Below are positions 10,874-22,704 of a DNA stretch of 64,000 bases, piece after piece. A program made the translations under genes and the position numbers. The notes under the pieces are model-generated. The model was not told the origin of the DNA, made no database searches, and saw nothing but the letters and a program-made list of their open reading frames with translations. Every line of letters starts with the position of its first letter. Positions within the stretch are counted from its first letter, which is position 1. The stretch spans positions 243,779,924-243,843,923 of the forward strand of contig NC_081409.1 of the NCBI RefSeq assembly GCF_030272615.1, given 5' to 3'. This DNA comes from Cryptomeria japonica. Taxonomy: Eukaryota; Streptophyta; Pinopsida; Cupressales; Cupressaceae.

Positions 10874-11650
10874 GAAGAAGTTTGGTATGGATAATTCAAA
10901 ACTGGTAAGTACTCCTATGGTGAGAAGTGAGAAATTATCTATCAAAGACACATCTACACTGGTAAATCCGACAAGGTATAAGTCTATGATTGGTGGCTTG
11001 TTATATCTAACTCAGACTAGACCAGATATTATGAATGTAGTAAGTATTGTTTCAAGATATCAAAGTCATCCTAAATAAAATCATGAATGTTCAGTAAAGA
11101 GGATATTCAGGTATTTGCAAGGAACAACAAAATATGGCTTATGGTATTCTAGAGATGATAACTTCACTTTATGTGCATATAGAGATTCAGATTGGGCAGG
11201 ACATATTGATGATAGGAAGAACACTTCTGGTGGAGATTTCTTTCTTGGAAATAAATTGGTTTCATGGATCAGAAAAAAAAATAGTCATTCATTTCCTTAT
11301 CTACTGTAGAAGCTGAATATGTTGCAACAATAACTAATTGCACTCAAGTCTTGTGGATGAAGCAAATGTTGAAGGATATTAAGGTAAATTGTAGTGAACT
11401 GGTAGTTATCTATTGTGATAACTCTGTAGCTATTGACATGTCTAAGAATATGGTATTTCACTCTAAGACTAAACACATATCAATAAAATATAACTTTCTA
11501 AAGGACAAGGCGGAAGAAAAGGAAGTCAAATTGGTTTATGTGAACACTAAAGAACGAATTGAAGATATATTCACTAAACCACTATCTAAGGAATCATTTG
11601 AGTATTTGAGAGATAGGTTAGGGGTTTCGACCCCTCTGACAGAGACTTGA
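10860..11650 (+). pseudogene. pol: Copia RT end and RNase H
   Basis: Continuation of the polyprotein beyond the insertion, resuming in the duplicated target. It reads KKFGMDNSKLVSTPM, then MIGGLLYL and TRPDIM (RT end), then the RNase H region DSDWAGHIDDRKNTSGGDFF, and the terminal YCDNSVAIDMSKN and IEDIFTKPLSK typical of copia. A stop at 11076-11078 keeps the frame. An A-rich indel at about 11270-11310 shifts frame, and the rest is open from 11351 to 11650. It was one coding region with 5447-8308. Confidence 0.9.
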
Positions 11651-12007
11651 TTGATGTGGTTTGGCATCAGTTCAACATGCATTATCAAAGATACTATTCA
11701 TTTTGGCACTGATGAGTGGTGCTACTACTCAGGGGGAGTAGTTAGCTTTGAGATTCAGAGGATTATATTATTGCTTTGATATTTTTGTCAGATTTCTGGC
11801 ATTGATGTTAAAAGGGGAGAGATAGTGATGTGAAAAATAAATTTAGAACTTTATAGAGATATTATTCATAGGGGGAGAGTTTTTTATATTCAGAGCTATA
11901 TGGGGGAGATTGTTGGTTGTCTTCCACAGGGGGAGACTTGTTTGGCATTTCTTGGTACTTATATATTTTTCACATCTAGTGTTACCATCAATGCCAAAGG
12001 GGGAGAT
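11651..12007 (+). other. Copia-1 3' non-coding region with polypurine tracts
   Basis: Between the pol stop and the 3' LTR, GGGGGAG-type purine runs recur at about 11732, 11871, 11902, 11930 and 12000. The last one, CAATGCCAAAGGGGGAGATT (11990-12009), is the polypurine tract directly at the LTR edge. Confidence 0.8.
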
Positions 12008-13109
12008 TGTTGGCAATATGGAGGCATTGATTATGTGTTGCATTGATGTTTATCATTGATTTCAACACTAGTTGTTATGTTTGGTTACCGACAAACAGGT
12101 TTTGGTAACCGGTAGAAGATCTTGTGTTACCAGTAAGGGTTTAAGGTTTAACCAACTGAGCTTTCACTGAGAATCTTTGACAAAATGCATAAGTGGTGTT
12201 GGTGTGGCTTCTAGATGGAATTCATGATACAAAAGGTGATCCTTGATCATGCCTCAATTGATTGGAGAAATCGTTTTGGTGTGGTGGACCCAGATTAGGT
12301 CTGGTACCTATCTAGGTTATGGACCGATATCATGTTAACGTGTTCTCTACACGTTATCAGGATGTTTTATGAATTGGTTATTATTGTTTTGGTCTTAAGC
12401 CGACATGGCATATCATTATAATATGGATGTACGTAATGATCTTATTGTAATATCTTTTAGGTGGCCGAACTAATTGGTTTAGGCCTTACAGTTTGTATAA
12501 ATTGATGTAAGATCTCATTGTAGATCATGTTATGGGAATGCAATATGTTCATGATCGTGAAATGAAATATCATATGCAAAGGAGATTTGGTAGATCATAG
12601 GTATCAAATTGGGTTTAAGTAAGAGGTCAAAGGCCTCTGGTATTGAGATTAACCGAGACTATAATCAGACATGGTAGATGCTATCTCTGGCAGTTCATTC
12701 TTCTGGATTTCTATCCAATTATCTTGAGGTGGTTATAATCTCTCTGTAGTCAATGAGACTCCTTTGTAATGAGCAGTACGCTCTAGGCAGTATGCCTTCC
12801 TGCATGTGCAGCCCCTTATTGTATCACATACTTTCTACATAAGTATCATTTGACTGTGGGTAAGATTCCCACCGTGGTTTTTCCCTTTATCGAGTTTTCC
12901 ACATACAAATCATGGTGTTACGTGGTATGGTTGCATTGTGTTAATTCTCGGTTTCATTCTTAATTTTTATTGTTTGCCAGCATCTGTTTCTATTTTTTTG
13001 GCATTCAATGTTTATGTGCTTCGATTAAAGGTTTTAAAGTGATTTGATTAATATAATTTGTTGACAACTGATTCACCCCCCTCTCAGTTATCCACCGGTT
13101 ATCCTAACA
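12008..13109 (+). repeat. 3' LTR of copia-1
   Basis: Starts TGTTGGCAATATGG immediately after the polypurine tract and ends TTATCCTAACA (TG...CA, about 1102 bp). Near its 3' end it has the CCACCGTGGTTTTTCCC and ATTCACCCCCCTCTCAGT motifs shared, in inverse orientation, with the LTRs at 20186, 25343, 35697 and 42133. The 5' LTR is not in the window. Confidence 0.85.
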
Positions 13110-15449
13110 AATACACTTCTTAAGGTTTATCAACAACTTCTCTTCTCTCAACCTATGCAAAACTTGTCTCAAATGCAACAAATGCTCCTCTTTTGTCTTA
13201 CTGAAAATCAAAATGTCATCCAAATACACAATCACAAACTTACCCAAGAATTTATTCAATACCTCATTCATCAACCTCATTAAAGTACTAAGTGCTTTAG
13301 TCAGTCCAAAAGGCATCACCAACCACTCATTTAGTCCTTCATTTGTCTTGAATGCAGTCTTCCACTCGTCTCCCTCTCTGCTGCTAATTTGATGGTATTT
13401 GCTCTTTAAATCTATGTAAAATATCTGGCTCCACTGAAACAATCCATTATGTCATCCATACTTGGCAAACTTCACTGTGGTCCGATTTATGGCTCCAGAG
13501 TTAGTACACATTCTCCACTCTGCATCCTTCTTAGGTACTAACACAACATAGACTACACAAGGGCCCAAGATTTCCCTCAAAAACTCCTATACTTGCCTAT
13601 TCAGTTCTTCATTCTCTGCCAGTGTCATCTGGTGTGTATCTTTATTAGGCAAACTAGCTTCAGGGATCAAATCCATACAATGACTAATACTCCTCATAGG
13701 TGGCAATCCATCAGGCACGTTATCTAAAATTATGTCTCCTTATTCTGTCAGCAACTTCTTTATCTCCTTTGATTGTCCCTCTTCCAGTTTCAAATCAGAA
13801 TTCCTAGGGACAAAGGCATAGCACACATTCTCACTCCTCAAACCATCCAAAAATTTCCGTCCATCAACCAAACATATTCTCACATTTGTACAAATCCCAC
13901 TCTTAACTATCTCTTACAAAGGTAGAAAAGTTTGGTTCATCCCATTTGCAATAATAGTATGTATGTTCTTCCTTCCATCATGCAATGCTTGTCTATCATA
14001 CTACCAAGGTCTTCCTAATAGGACATGGCATATGCCCATAGGCATAATATCACACAGAACTTCATCATGGTAGGATCCAATCTTAAATTTTACCAAACAT
14101 TGTTCACTCACTAGTACCTTATGATCGTTTCAAATCCATACTATCTAGTGGGGTTTAGGGTGTTTCATCCTCTACAACTTCAACTTGTTGACCAACTCCT
14201 TTGAGGCTAAATTATCTGAACTACCATTATCAATTATAACTTTGCAACACTTACCTTCAACCTTACACCTTGTCCAAAATAAGTTTTCCTCTACAACGGT
14301 TCCTAGTCTATTTCATTTTGACATAGGATTCTCCTTATCATTTAATCTTCTCCATCTTGAGGTTTATTCAGGGATTTGGTAGGATATTCCTCATCAAAAG
14401 AAATTCTTCCACTATTCTTTGTCCTTCTATTACCTTGTTTACATTCAAAGTCTTGGTGTCCTTCTCCACACTTCAAACAAGTTCCTCCAAACTTCCTCTT
14501 TTCATCCTTCTTATAACCCTCATTCTGGTAGCCACTCTATCCACCATTCTGATAAAATTTCCTATCATCTCTCCAGTGTGAATTATAATCTTTGCCTTCT
14601 TCCTTACCTTTGTTCTGCTCTTCAAAAGATCTTTCATTCCTAGTAAATTTTCTGCCTCTTTAAATTTTCCTCCTCTTCCTCTCTGTCTCTGCTCATGTCT
14701 TTTGTTCAACTTTTCCTCGACCTTCAAGGCATATTGATAAGCCTTTTCCACACTCTATAACTTTATTAAACTTATCTCCTCTTGTATAGACATCTGCAAC
14801 CCATTGATATACTCGTAATCTGTTCAATCTCATCCTTGGTATGCCCAGATCTGATGTTCAACTTATAGAACTCTTTGGTATACTCCTTCACACTAGACTC
14901 CTTTTGTTTCAGGTTTTGCAATTTTCAAAACAAATTCACTTGATAATTTGCAGGTAAGAACTTCACATTTAGCTTACTCACCATCCTATCCCAAGATTTA
15001 ATTTTCTCCTTGCCTCTTCTCTACCTATTCATCTACAAATTTTCCCACCATAGCGATGCATGTCCTTTCAAATTTGTGCAAGTGTACCTCACCTTCTTAT
15101 CTTCACTTGTGTTTTCAAAATCAAAATATTTATCCATCTTCATAATCCAATTGAACAATTCATTCGAATCTAACTTGCCATCATAGTTCGGTGGGTTAAA
15201 ATGTGTTTTAGTATTCACTCTTGTCAAGGCTCTTATGAACCTCTCTTCATCCGGATAAATCAACGATGGATTTGCTCCTACTTCTCCCTCTCCCACTTCT
15301 TCATCTTCTCTCACATCCTCAATATGTCGACCTCTTCTCTGAGCCGTTTCAATAGCTTCCAATCAGGCTATAATTTGTCTCAACATATCCATCATCGCCA
15401 GATCTGCATCTCTTTGTGCTCCACCTCTAACATTTCCTCTTCGCGCCAT
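13110..15449 (-). pseudogene. gag-pol: Gypsy gag-pol (Gag, protease, start of RT), decayed
   Basis: Starts at ATG 15449-15447 (MARRGNVRGGAQRD). Gag core is at about 15362-15033 (RVNTKTHFNPPNYDGKLD, FNWIMKMDKYFDF, GHASLWWENL). A zinc knuckle near 14440-14490 reads CLKCGEGHQDFEC, one residue short of the usual CX2CX4HX4C. Protease near 14215 has DNG in place of DSG/DTG. RT (13442-13110) has [20 protein letters not shown] and [10 protein letters not shown]. Several stops and frame changes interrupt it between 14473 and 13442. It resembles gypsy-4 (45836-54102) in RT but has a different LTR. Confidence 0.8.
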
Positions 15450-15544
15450 TTAGACAAGTCTTCTGCAGTTGTAAGCTGGATCCACAATCCACCACCGTAC
15501 AACAAGTTTTGATAGGACACAATCTTCCCAAACGAAGAACCTTC

Positions 15545-15556
15545 GCTCTGATACCA
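15545..15556 (-). other. PBS of gypsy-2 (tRNA-iMet)
   Basis: The minus strand reads TGGTATCAGAGC two bases inside the LTR, the standard plant initiator tRNA-Met complement. Confidence 0.85.
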
Positions 15557-15558
15557 AC

Positions 15559-16425
15559 TGACACAACCGTGATTGGAGGGTCCTCAAAGAGAATTGTCAG
15601 GACCATGTAGAAAGATCACCACAATAGAAATAACAACACAGAATTGAGAGAATGTTAGATTGGGCCTTGATTATATTATGAATTCAAGTACAACTAGCCA
15701 ACAACATCTAGGCTACAAACAGGCTAACATGCCCGATTACAAAAAATACAATCTGGAACCCAAAAGATGTTCAAAATTCAATTTATATCTATATGGTCAT
15801 CATCTACTACTTCTAACTACTCATCTAGAATCTATTACATAAACATGTAGTATCTAGAATACATCTTGGTCAACCCAAGAATGAATACAATCCCAAAGGC
15901 GGGAAAGTGTAATGTGCAAATAGGTCGGCCCCAAGAATGAAGAAAATCCTCTAGAAAAGAACTGAAATGAGATGTGGACCAAAAGGAAGATCGGCCAAGA
16001 GTATGGGAACATCATAAGAGGTGCTAAATGGCTCCGCAAGTCAAGGAGATGCTCTGCAAGGTAAGGAAACACCATCTAGTTGTTAAGGTTCAAACTAGTC
16101 CGGAAATAGAGAATTGCTAGACATTCCGGAAGCGAAATCCTACCAGAAAGAGATCCAAATGAGCAACTTGGGGGGTCCAAGTGAAACACAAAAATTGAAC
16201 TGAAAAAGAAACAAAACATAAAGCAAATATTTTTGGTTGATGCAAGATTGCCAATGAACCATGGATGCTCCTGCATCACTTTAGGACTCTATGAGAATAT
16301 TCAATGCTCCTTTTCATTTTTGTGCCACCTTGAGTAGTGCCAATACATCCCACCACTATTAATGCACTACTAGACAACCACTAGCATGATGCTAGTGTGC
16401 GACTAGCTACACAACCCTTGTAACA
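15559..16425 (-). repeat. 5' LTR of gypsy-2
   Basis: Assigned from the PBS and TG...CA ends: the minus strand starts TGTTACAAGGGTTGTG at 16425 and ends GTTGTGTCA at 15559 (about 867 bp). There is no second LTR in the window to confirm the outer edge. Confidence 0.6.
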
Positions 16426-18649
16426 ACCCCTATAGGGAGATAGCTCAAATTCTAATGATTTTTTGGCAATCAACTCATTTTTACTCTTTTTGATCACCCA
16501 ATTTTGAGAATGGGAAAGGTAAGAGCATACAAAGTAGGAATGAGGATAGAGGATACTTGATTCAAAAAATTTAGTGGCAAGTCAACAAACTTACAATTTA
16601 CATAATCATAGAATTGCTTTAGCCAAATTGGCTAATAGTGAGTCCAGAAAAGTTGTATCAATACTAAAATGGTGGATTAACTCATTTGATTATATTTCAT
16701 GTTGCGCAAGGTAGAGTAAAATAGAAAAGTAAAATGGGATCTGGTTATATTACTGTCTAAGGACATTTTACAATGGAAGTACTTGAAAAAGAAAGAATCC
16801 AATAAAATACCTTCTAGATTGTTATAATTATGATTGATAATCATTACAAACATATTTGAATTGGAATTGGGTCCATTATTCTAAAACTGAGCATTTCATC
16901 AAACACTTTGTAGACAATTGGAAATTAGAAGAAATAATTTTATACATGTTCGAGTTATGGATTAACGACACAATCCCAAGAGTCATCTACAAGTACACCA
17001 CCTATCACAAAGAAAGACCAAGCAAGGATAATTTTCTCAACAACTTGAGAATTTTGTTTTGATGCACATAAAGAATTTATTATAAATGAATGAATAAATC
17101 CTTATGAAATGGATGAATCAAACCCTACACTAAACCCTAAAGCAAGATTAAATTAGCTAGTTCCAAGTGTCATAATCATAATTAATGAGACAACTTAATA
17201 ATATATTATTAGCCTAAATTAATAAAATAAAAAAGAAGCTAAGTTTAACTTAAGTAAATAAAGTAATTAAATGACCTAATTAATTGAATAATTAGATATT
17301 GTCCTAAGTACTCCAAGACCACCCCTTAAGATTAACTTAGTGCTAAGGTAAAGTGATAATGATGAATGCAAAAGGCAAGCATGAATGGGTCCTACCAACA
17401 AAGTTCTGATTAGGTACTCATGTATAAACCAATGCAACTCTCACAAACAAAGAAACTGAGAAAACCCAGTGGGAGACAAATCTTCTCCAAAAGAGAGAAA
17501 AATAAATATAAAAAAGTACATGTGACTAAGCATGAAGAACTCCAAATGTCCCCCCAAGTAATGAATTAGTCACAAAAGTATAATCAATAGCCTCCCCATA
17601 GGAGAGAAACGAAGAGCCGATGTATCCCCCCACAAGAGAGAAGCTCTCAATCTCGAAGACGAAGGTTCGAGGATGAACACTGATGAAGATCCAAGAGCAA
17701 AAAACCACATTCCTCCCCTTGGAAAGAAACAAATCCAATGACCAAGGTAAAATAAACTCCATAAAAGGAGATGGAAGGAATAGTACCATGATGTATGTCA
17801 TGGAAGACTTCTCAAATATCCACATGTCTAAATCATGATATGCTAAATCAACTGAAATAAGATAAAACAATTTTAAAGATACCTAATGAACAACCTCTGA
17901 AGGCACCACTGAAGATGAGATGACAGGAATGCTCAATCTACCATAAAAAAAGGAATGGAATATACTCAATCATGTCTCCAATGTCTAGAGTGTGTGATGT
18001 ATCAAACAACCCTGCAATATCTAGCAAGTACGCATCCCACAAACTAGAAATTGGAATGGAATTATCAACCTTTTGAACCGAATTAATCTTTGAAGAAGTA
18101 GGAGGGGGAGGAGGTACAACATAAGTCTCTGGAACCATAGTGGATGATGGAAGTGTTTTCCATTTTTTTATCTCAATTCTAAATGATCCTATACACATTC
18201 AAAATTGATGAGGAGCACCTACCAAGGAAAGGTCTAGTTTAGGTGATTAAGGAATGCAGTAAGTCCCTCATGTAGGTGTTTAGAACATGAAAAAATACAT
18301 TTTAAAAAAGAGTTATCATTTCCTTTTATTTTATGTTACATCCATTTAGGTGATTTAAAGTTTAAAGATGATTAAAATTCAATGCATATGCTCAACAAGA
18401 CTTATATTTCATTAAGGCAAGTTTTTATGGTATTTTCATGAAAAAAACTTATTATAAAGGCTTCAAAAATGATGTGTACATGGAAGTAAAGGTAATTCAA
18501 AGGAATTTTTTTTGAAATGTATTGGAGGGAAATCTGAAAGTCCCACTCCAACGTAGCACATAAGGAAAAATCAAGTTTGACTTGAGTTAGATTTCTTTCA
18601 ACACGAGTTTAGGGAGAAACAAACAATTCTTCTCAAAGAAAACCTAAGT
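16426..18649. other. Unassigned stretch
   Basis: No recognised domain. Two minus-strand open frames (17526-17870, 114 aa; 17938-18198, 86 aa with a proline run) sit side by side and could be remnants of one retroelement gag, but I see no diagnostic motif. 17070-17300 is AT-rich with TTAATTAA-type words. Confidence 0.4.
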
Positions 18650-19574
18650 TTTAGCATGCTTTCTTCATTCAAATAGCTTGTTCATGGAACCACCATATTA
18701 CCTCCTTCCCTAAATGCTCCTCAAATGGCCATTTCATATGTGGAACTGGGTTTTGGTTCCCCAAATGGGTGATGTTCATTTATTATTCATTTAGTGGACC
18801 CCATCCTAGAGGTACCTTCCCCATTTCCCTTTATGTTAGTCCTATTTGTAGGAGAACCAGGGCATGGAACACATTGTTCTAGATTAGGGTGCTACAAAAC
18901 ATCATGGTCCCCCTTAAACAAACCCAAATTTGAAATGGGGTAGCCCCTTTATCTTCCCTATGGCTTTTGGTCCCCATGGCTACACATGATTGTTGGAGGT
19001 TGACCTAATCGATAATTTACATAAGGAACCCTGTATAAAGACATTATATCAATTCATTTCAACCTAAGTCTCCATACCCTATTATCTGTGCATCCATGAA
19101 GCATTCATCATCAAACAATTTCAGATTTTCAAGGTTGCACTTCATCCTTCAAGCTTTGTGGAGCAAAGTTGCATTAATCTTAATGCAAGCATGTGTGTGT
19201 GATTAGGGCGGATCTGTACTACCTGGTCTCGAAAAATCAGGCTGAACTTTTGGGAACGGGTTTCAAATCTTTTTTTTTTCCCAGATCCAAGTATGTGGAT
19301 CCATGGGACATTTGTAGCATTTTATATCCATCAATTTACTTCAATTATCCCTCATTTTCCCCTAATTTACAATTAACAATTCCAATCCACATTCAACCCT
19401 TGGAAAGAGGAAATCCTAACACCAAGTGAATCTAATAAGAGTTTTAGCCCTTTCCTTATTTAGATGGAGGCTATATCTATTAGGTTCATTCCTCTTTCCA
19501 CCTTGTTTTGGTTAATTTAGATTATTAGTGATTTTATTATCTTAATTGATCCTAATTCCAAATTACACCGTTAC
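18650..19574 (+). repeat. Probable 5' LTR of gypsy-3
   Basis: Aligns by eye with 31132-32294. Shared blocks include CCCCATTT/CCCAATTT..., GGTCCCCCTTAAACAAACCC, GTGGAGCAAAGTTGCATTAA and TCAATTTACTTCAATTATCC. It lacks about 300 bp present in the other copy (31660-31950). It ends CCGTTACA at 19574. The 5' boundary is approximate. Confidence 0.6.
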
Positions 19575-19575
19575 A

Positions 19576-19592
19576 TTTAGGTGAATCCGATA
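19576..19592 (+). other. Possible PBS of gypsy-3
   Basis: TTAGGTGAATCCGATAT directly follows the LTR end and resembles GGTGAACCCGA-type gypsy primer sites. This is tentative. Confidence 0.35.
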
Positions 19593-20180
19593 TCTTTCAT
19601 GATAATTTTTAATTTGTGTTCTCGGATCTGATTTGTATAGATTTTGGCTTTCAAATTTTCACTCATAGATCATATTTCTAATTTTAAAAATAAATTTAGA
19701 GGTTAAATTCATAAAAAACCTAATTTATTTTGCTAAATTTGACTTGTGTGTTGCATAATTTTTCACTTGTATTTTCAAATCTGATTTTAGTCATTCATAA
19801 TGACATTTGCTGAAGAATCTGATTTGTTTTCCATTTCACGTATGATTACATTTCTTTTTACTTACATTTATCAAAATCATGCGTTGGATAATGGTTTCTT
19901 TCACTTTACATAGCTTCTTTTCATTCATAGTATTTTTTCATATTGTATCTTTAGGGTTTCAAAGGTATTTCCTACTATCCAATCATATCTCCAAGATTTT
20001 ATCCATATTGCATGTTTCTTTATCATTATATTTTTAAGAAAATGCATTACATATGCATATCACATAAAAGCTTTTGTAGACAATGATAATCCTAGAGATG
20101 TCATTGGATAAGCTAACACTTGTACCTCTCCTAGGGTATCTCATGTGAATTAAGAAAGATTCAATACTCATATCAATGAT
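19593..20180 (+). other. Gypsy-3 leader fragment
   Basis: AT-rich and non-coding, with many TTTCAT/ATTTTTCA words. It ends at the copia-2 target duplication CTCTC (20181-20185). Confidence 0.5.
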
Positions 20181-20185
20181 CTCTC
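20181..20185. repeat. TSD of copia-2, left
   Basis: CTCTC, matched exactly at 26750-26754. Confidence 0.85.
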
Positions 20186-21602
20186 TGATGAATAATGATG
20201 AACAACAAATACCCTAACTGGTACTGAGAGGGGGGGGGGGGGGGGGGGCGCGAATCAGTACATACAAAAACTTCTCCGCAACTTATCAAGTTAAAATAAT
20301 ACAAACCAATTGTCTTTATTACTGAACTTAACCATGGCAATACTGGTTAAACACAGTAAGACTTTAGACAACATAAACTGGTAAAACTAAACCCTTCAGA
20401 TACATTCAATACTTGATAACTACTTCACCCATAAACATACGCATGTGGCATGTCAACAATACCATAACCATTAGCTCTGCATGCATAATCACTTAAACAA
20501 AGAATACTTAATTATCACATGAAAAATGCACAACTCATGACACACAAATTTTTCACGTGGAAACCCAAATGGGAAAAACCACAGAGGGGATGAAGACCCA
20601 CAAGATTGTTTTTGAACTCTTTTGAAGCTCGCTTTGTTAGGAGCCTAGTCCAGTTAAAGACTTTACAATAAGGTTCTGCTAGGAACCGATCCTGTTAAAG
20701 ATCACCCAATTAAGGGATGGCTATATACCCTGTTAAAGGTTACCTTGCTAGAGGATTTAAAGAGCTCAATGAACTTGGGTCACCTGGTTAGATTTTTTAA
20801 AGTAATCTTGTTAAAGCTACCCGGCAAAGGGATTTTCCTTCTATTGAAATGGTTAGAAGACAACAGGTAAAGCTTTGATTTGATAACAACACTATATGCT
20901 AAGGCAAATCCTTTGCAGTTCCTCTACTCTACAATCACACTGTAGTTTTCTCTCACTGGTCTGTCAAGTATCTCATCTCTTGGATACACACACAACATTT
21001 TCCAATAACTTACAATAAAAAAACATCATCGACCTTATAGACAACAATTAGGTCGGTAGCATAAACCCTAAACCCTAAGCATTTTAGGTTTACAATACAA
21101 GCGGTCCAATCCTGACCATCCAAACACTTTGCATAGAGCAATACAATTTCAAACAGATCACAAGACAATCTGCATCATCCATTCTTCACCGCACATAGAA
21201 ATTAGTAACTCATCATGCCTTCTTCTCATACCACTAAGAAGAATGTTCATTCCCGAGGTAGACATTTAATGCAGTCGATATTCACATGCAAGATCCTCAA
21301 GGAAATCCTTCACATGCACAAAGTTGATGTGGCATCATGATCTCATCTTCATCTCTTAGTTAACTCATCACAGAATGTCATCGGTTGCATCGCACAAGCG
21401 AGATTGCCAAACCAGAAACCCTAGAACTAAGACTACCAACCGGTAGTCACACTCAGTGAAACCCCGACACTGGTTCACTGCATCTCTTCATATCTGTTCA
21501 CCAACTTCTTCCAATCTGCATACTGATTCATTAACACTTATTGACATCAATGACAACATACATTATCATCATATCAACATGTCAGTTTATCATATTCCAA
21601 CA
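20186..21602 (-). repeat. 3' LTR of copia-2
   Basis: The minus strand starts TGTTGGAATATGATAAAC and ends ATTATTCATCA, 1417 bp. It contains a 19-G run on the plus strand at 20230-20248 where the partner LTR has 10 Gs. Confidence 0.93.
20230..20248 (+). repeat. Poly(G)19 tract in LTR
   Basis: 19 consecutive Gs followed by CGCG. The homologous tract in the 5' LTR (25387-25396) is G10. It may form a G-quadruplex or be a length-unstable tract. Confidence 0.9.
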
Positions 21603-21620
21603 ATCTCCCCCTTTGGCATT
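21603..21620 (-). promoter_or_regulatory. Polypurine tract of copia-2
   Basis: The minus strand reads ATGCCAAAGGGGGAGATTG against the 3' LTR edge and primes plus-strand DNA synthesis. It is identical in core to the copia-1 and pol-less element tracts. Confidence 0.9.
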
Positions 21621-21951
21621 GATGGCAATACTCAGTGTAGCATTGCAACTGTAAATATCATAGACCAATGTATTCTGCATCATCATATATCTTCTCCTCA
21701 TACATCAGATATCTTCTCCCCATTTAACAACAATGCCAAAGTGGAGGCACAAACTTCCATTCTCCACTATGCTACTCCCCTATGGAGTAGCATCCTTCAA
21801 CACATCAATCCTAAAAGATTTGACATTGCAGTACCTGATTGATGTGGAGCACACAACTTTTGTTGACTTCATGAAGGGGCATAACCCCTAATTTACCTCT
21901 AAAATAGGTAAATGTAGTCTTCGGTAAGGGCTTAGTGAATATATCTACTAG

Positions 21952-22704
21952 CTACTCCTTACTAGAAACATTTTCTAGTACAACCTCCTTATTCTGAACC
22001 TTCTCTCTCAAGAAATGATACTTGAGCTCAATGTGCTTAGTTCTAGCATGCAATACCAGATTCTTGGAAATATTTATTGCACTAGTATTGTCACAAAATA
22101 TACTCACCGGTTCAGATATAGGTACTTTGAAACCTTCCAATACATGTTTCATCCAGATTGCTTGAGTGCAGTTCATAAATGCTGCCACATATTCTACTTC
22201 AGTTGTAGACTGAGAAGTACAACTTTGCTTCTTGCTTGTCCAGGAGACTAGTCTTCCACCAAGAAAGAATTCTCCACCAGTTGTGCTCTTTCGGTTGTCT
22301 ACATTACCTACCCAATCGACATCAGTATATACTTTGAGATTAAAGTCACCATTATATGGATACCACAATCCATAGTCAACTGTTCCTTTCATATATCTAA
22401 GAATCCACTTGACAACTACCAAGTGGGATTCTCTTGGACTTTTTTGAAAATGAGCTACTATGCCCACTGCATGAGCAATATCTGGTCTGTTGTGCACCAC
22501 ATAGTGCAGCTTACCGATCATTGACCGGTACTCCTTCTTATTCACCAACGTTGAATCATCTTCCTTGGTCAGTTTACAGCTGGTCACCATTGGTGTACCA
22601 ACCGGTTTTCTCTCCTCCATGCCAAAGGTCTTCAACACCTCTTTGACATACTTGGACTGGGTAATAAAGATACCCTCTTTCATTTTCCTTAATCCAGTCT
22701 TCAT
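21952..22704 (-). pseudogene. pol: Copia RT C-terminal end and RNase H
   Basis: 250-aa frame: EGIFITQSKYVKEVLKTFGM (end of RT), MIGKLHYVVHNRPDIAHAVG, then RNase H with YTDVDWVGNVDNRKSTTGG, SQSTTEVEYVAAF and FCDNTSAINISKN. It stops at 21952, just before the expected C-terminal IADIFTKPL-type end. It continues the integrase frame across a deletion junction near 22690. Confidence 0.9.

Larger units (their letters stand above)
5441..13109 (+). mobile_element. Ty1/copia LTR retrotransposon (copia-1), 5' truncated and interrupted
   Basis: Plus-strand copia element in the order gag, protease, integrase, RT, RNase H, PPT, 3' LTR. Its 5' LTR and start of gag are cut off by gypsy-1 at 5440/5441. A LINE-like insertion splits it at the end of RT (8308-10859). 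On the right it abuts the RT of gypsy-2 at 13110, so copia-1 inserted into gypsy-2. The likely target repeat is AATAC (13110-13114), whose partner is outside the window. The order of events is gypsy-2, then copia-1, then gypsy-1 and the LINE-like insertion. Confidence 0.9.
13110..16425 (-). mobile_element. Ty3/gypsy retrotransposon (gypsy-2), 5' half
   Basis: Minus-strand element: 5' LTR (15559-16425), tRNA-Met PBS, gag, protease, then RT cut at 13110 by the insertion of copia-1. Integrase and 3' LTR should lie left of the window. Many stops show it is old. Confidence 0.8.

Noticed and set aside
17526-18198. Two adjacent minus-strand ORFs as a host gene
   Set aside because: No domain, no splice pattern or start context, and surrounded by repeat-like sequence; left unassigned.
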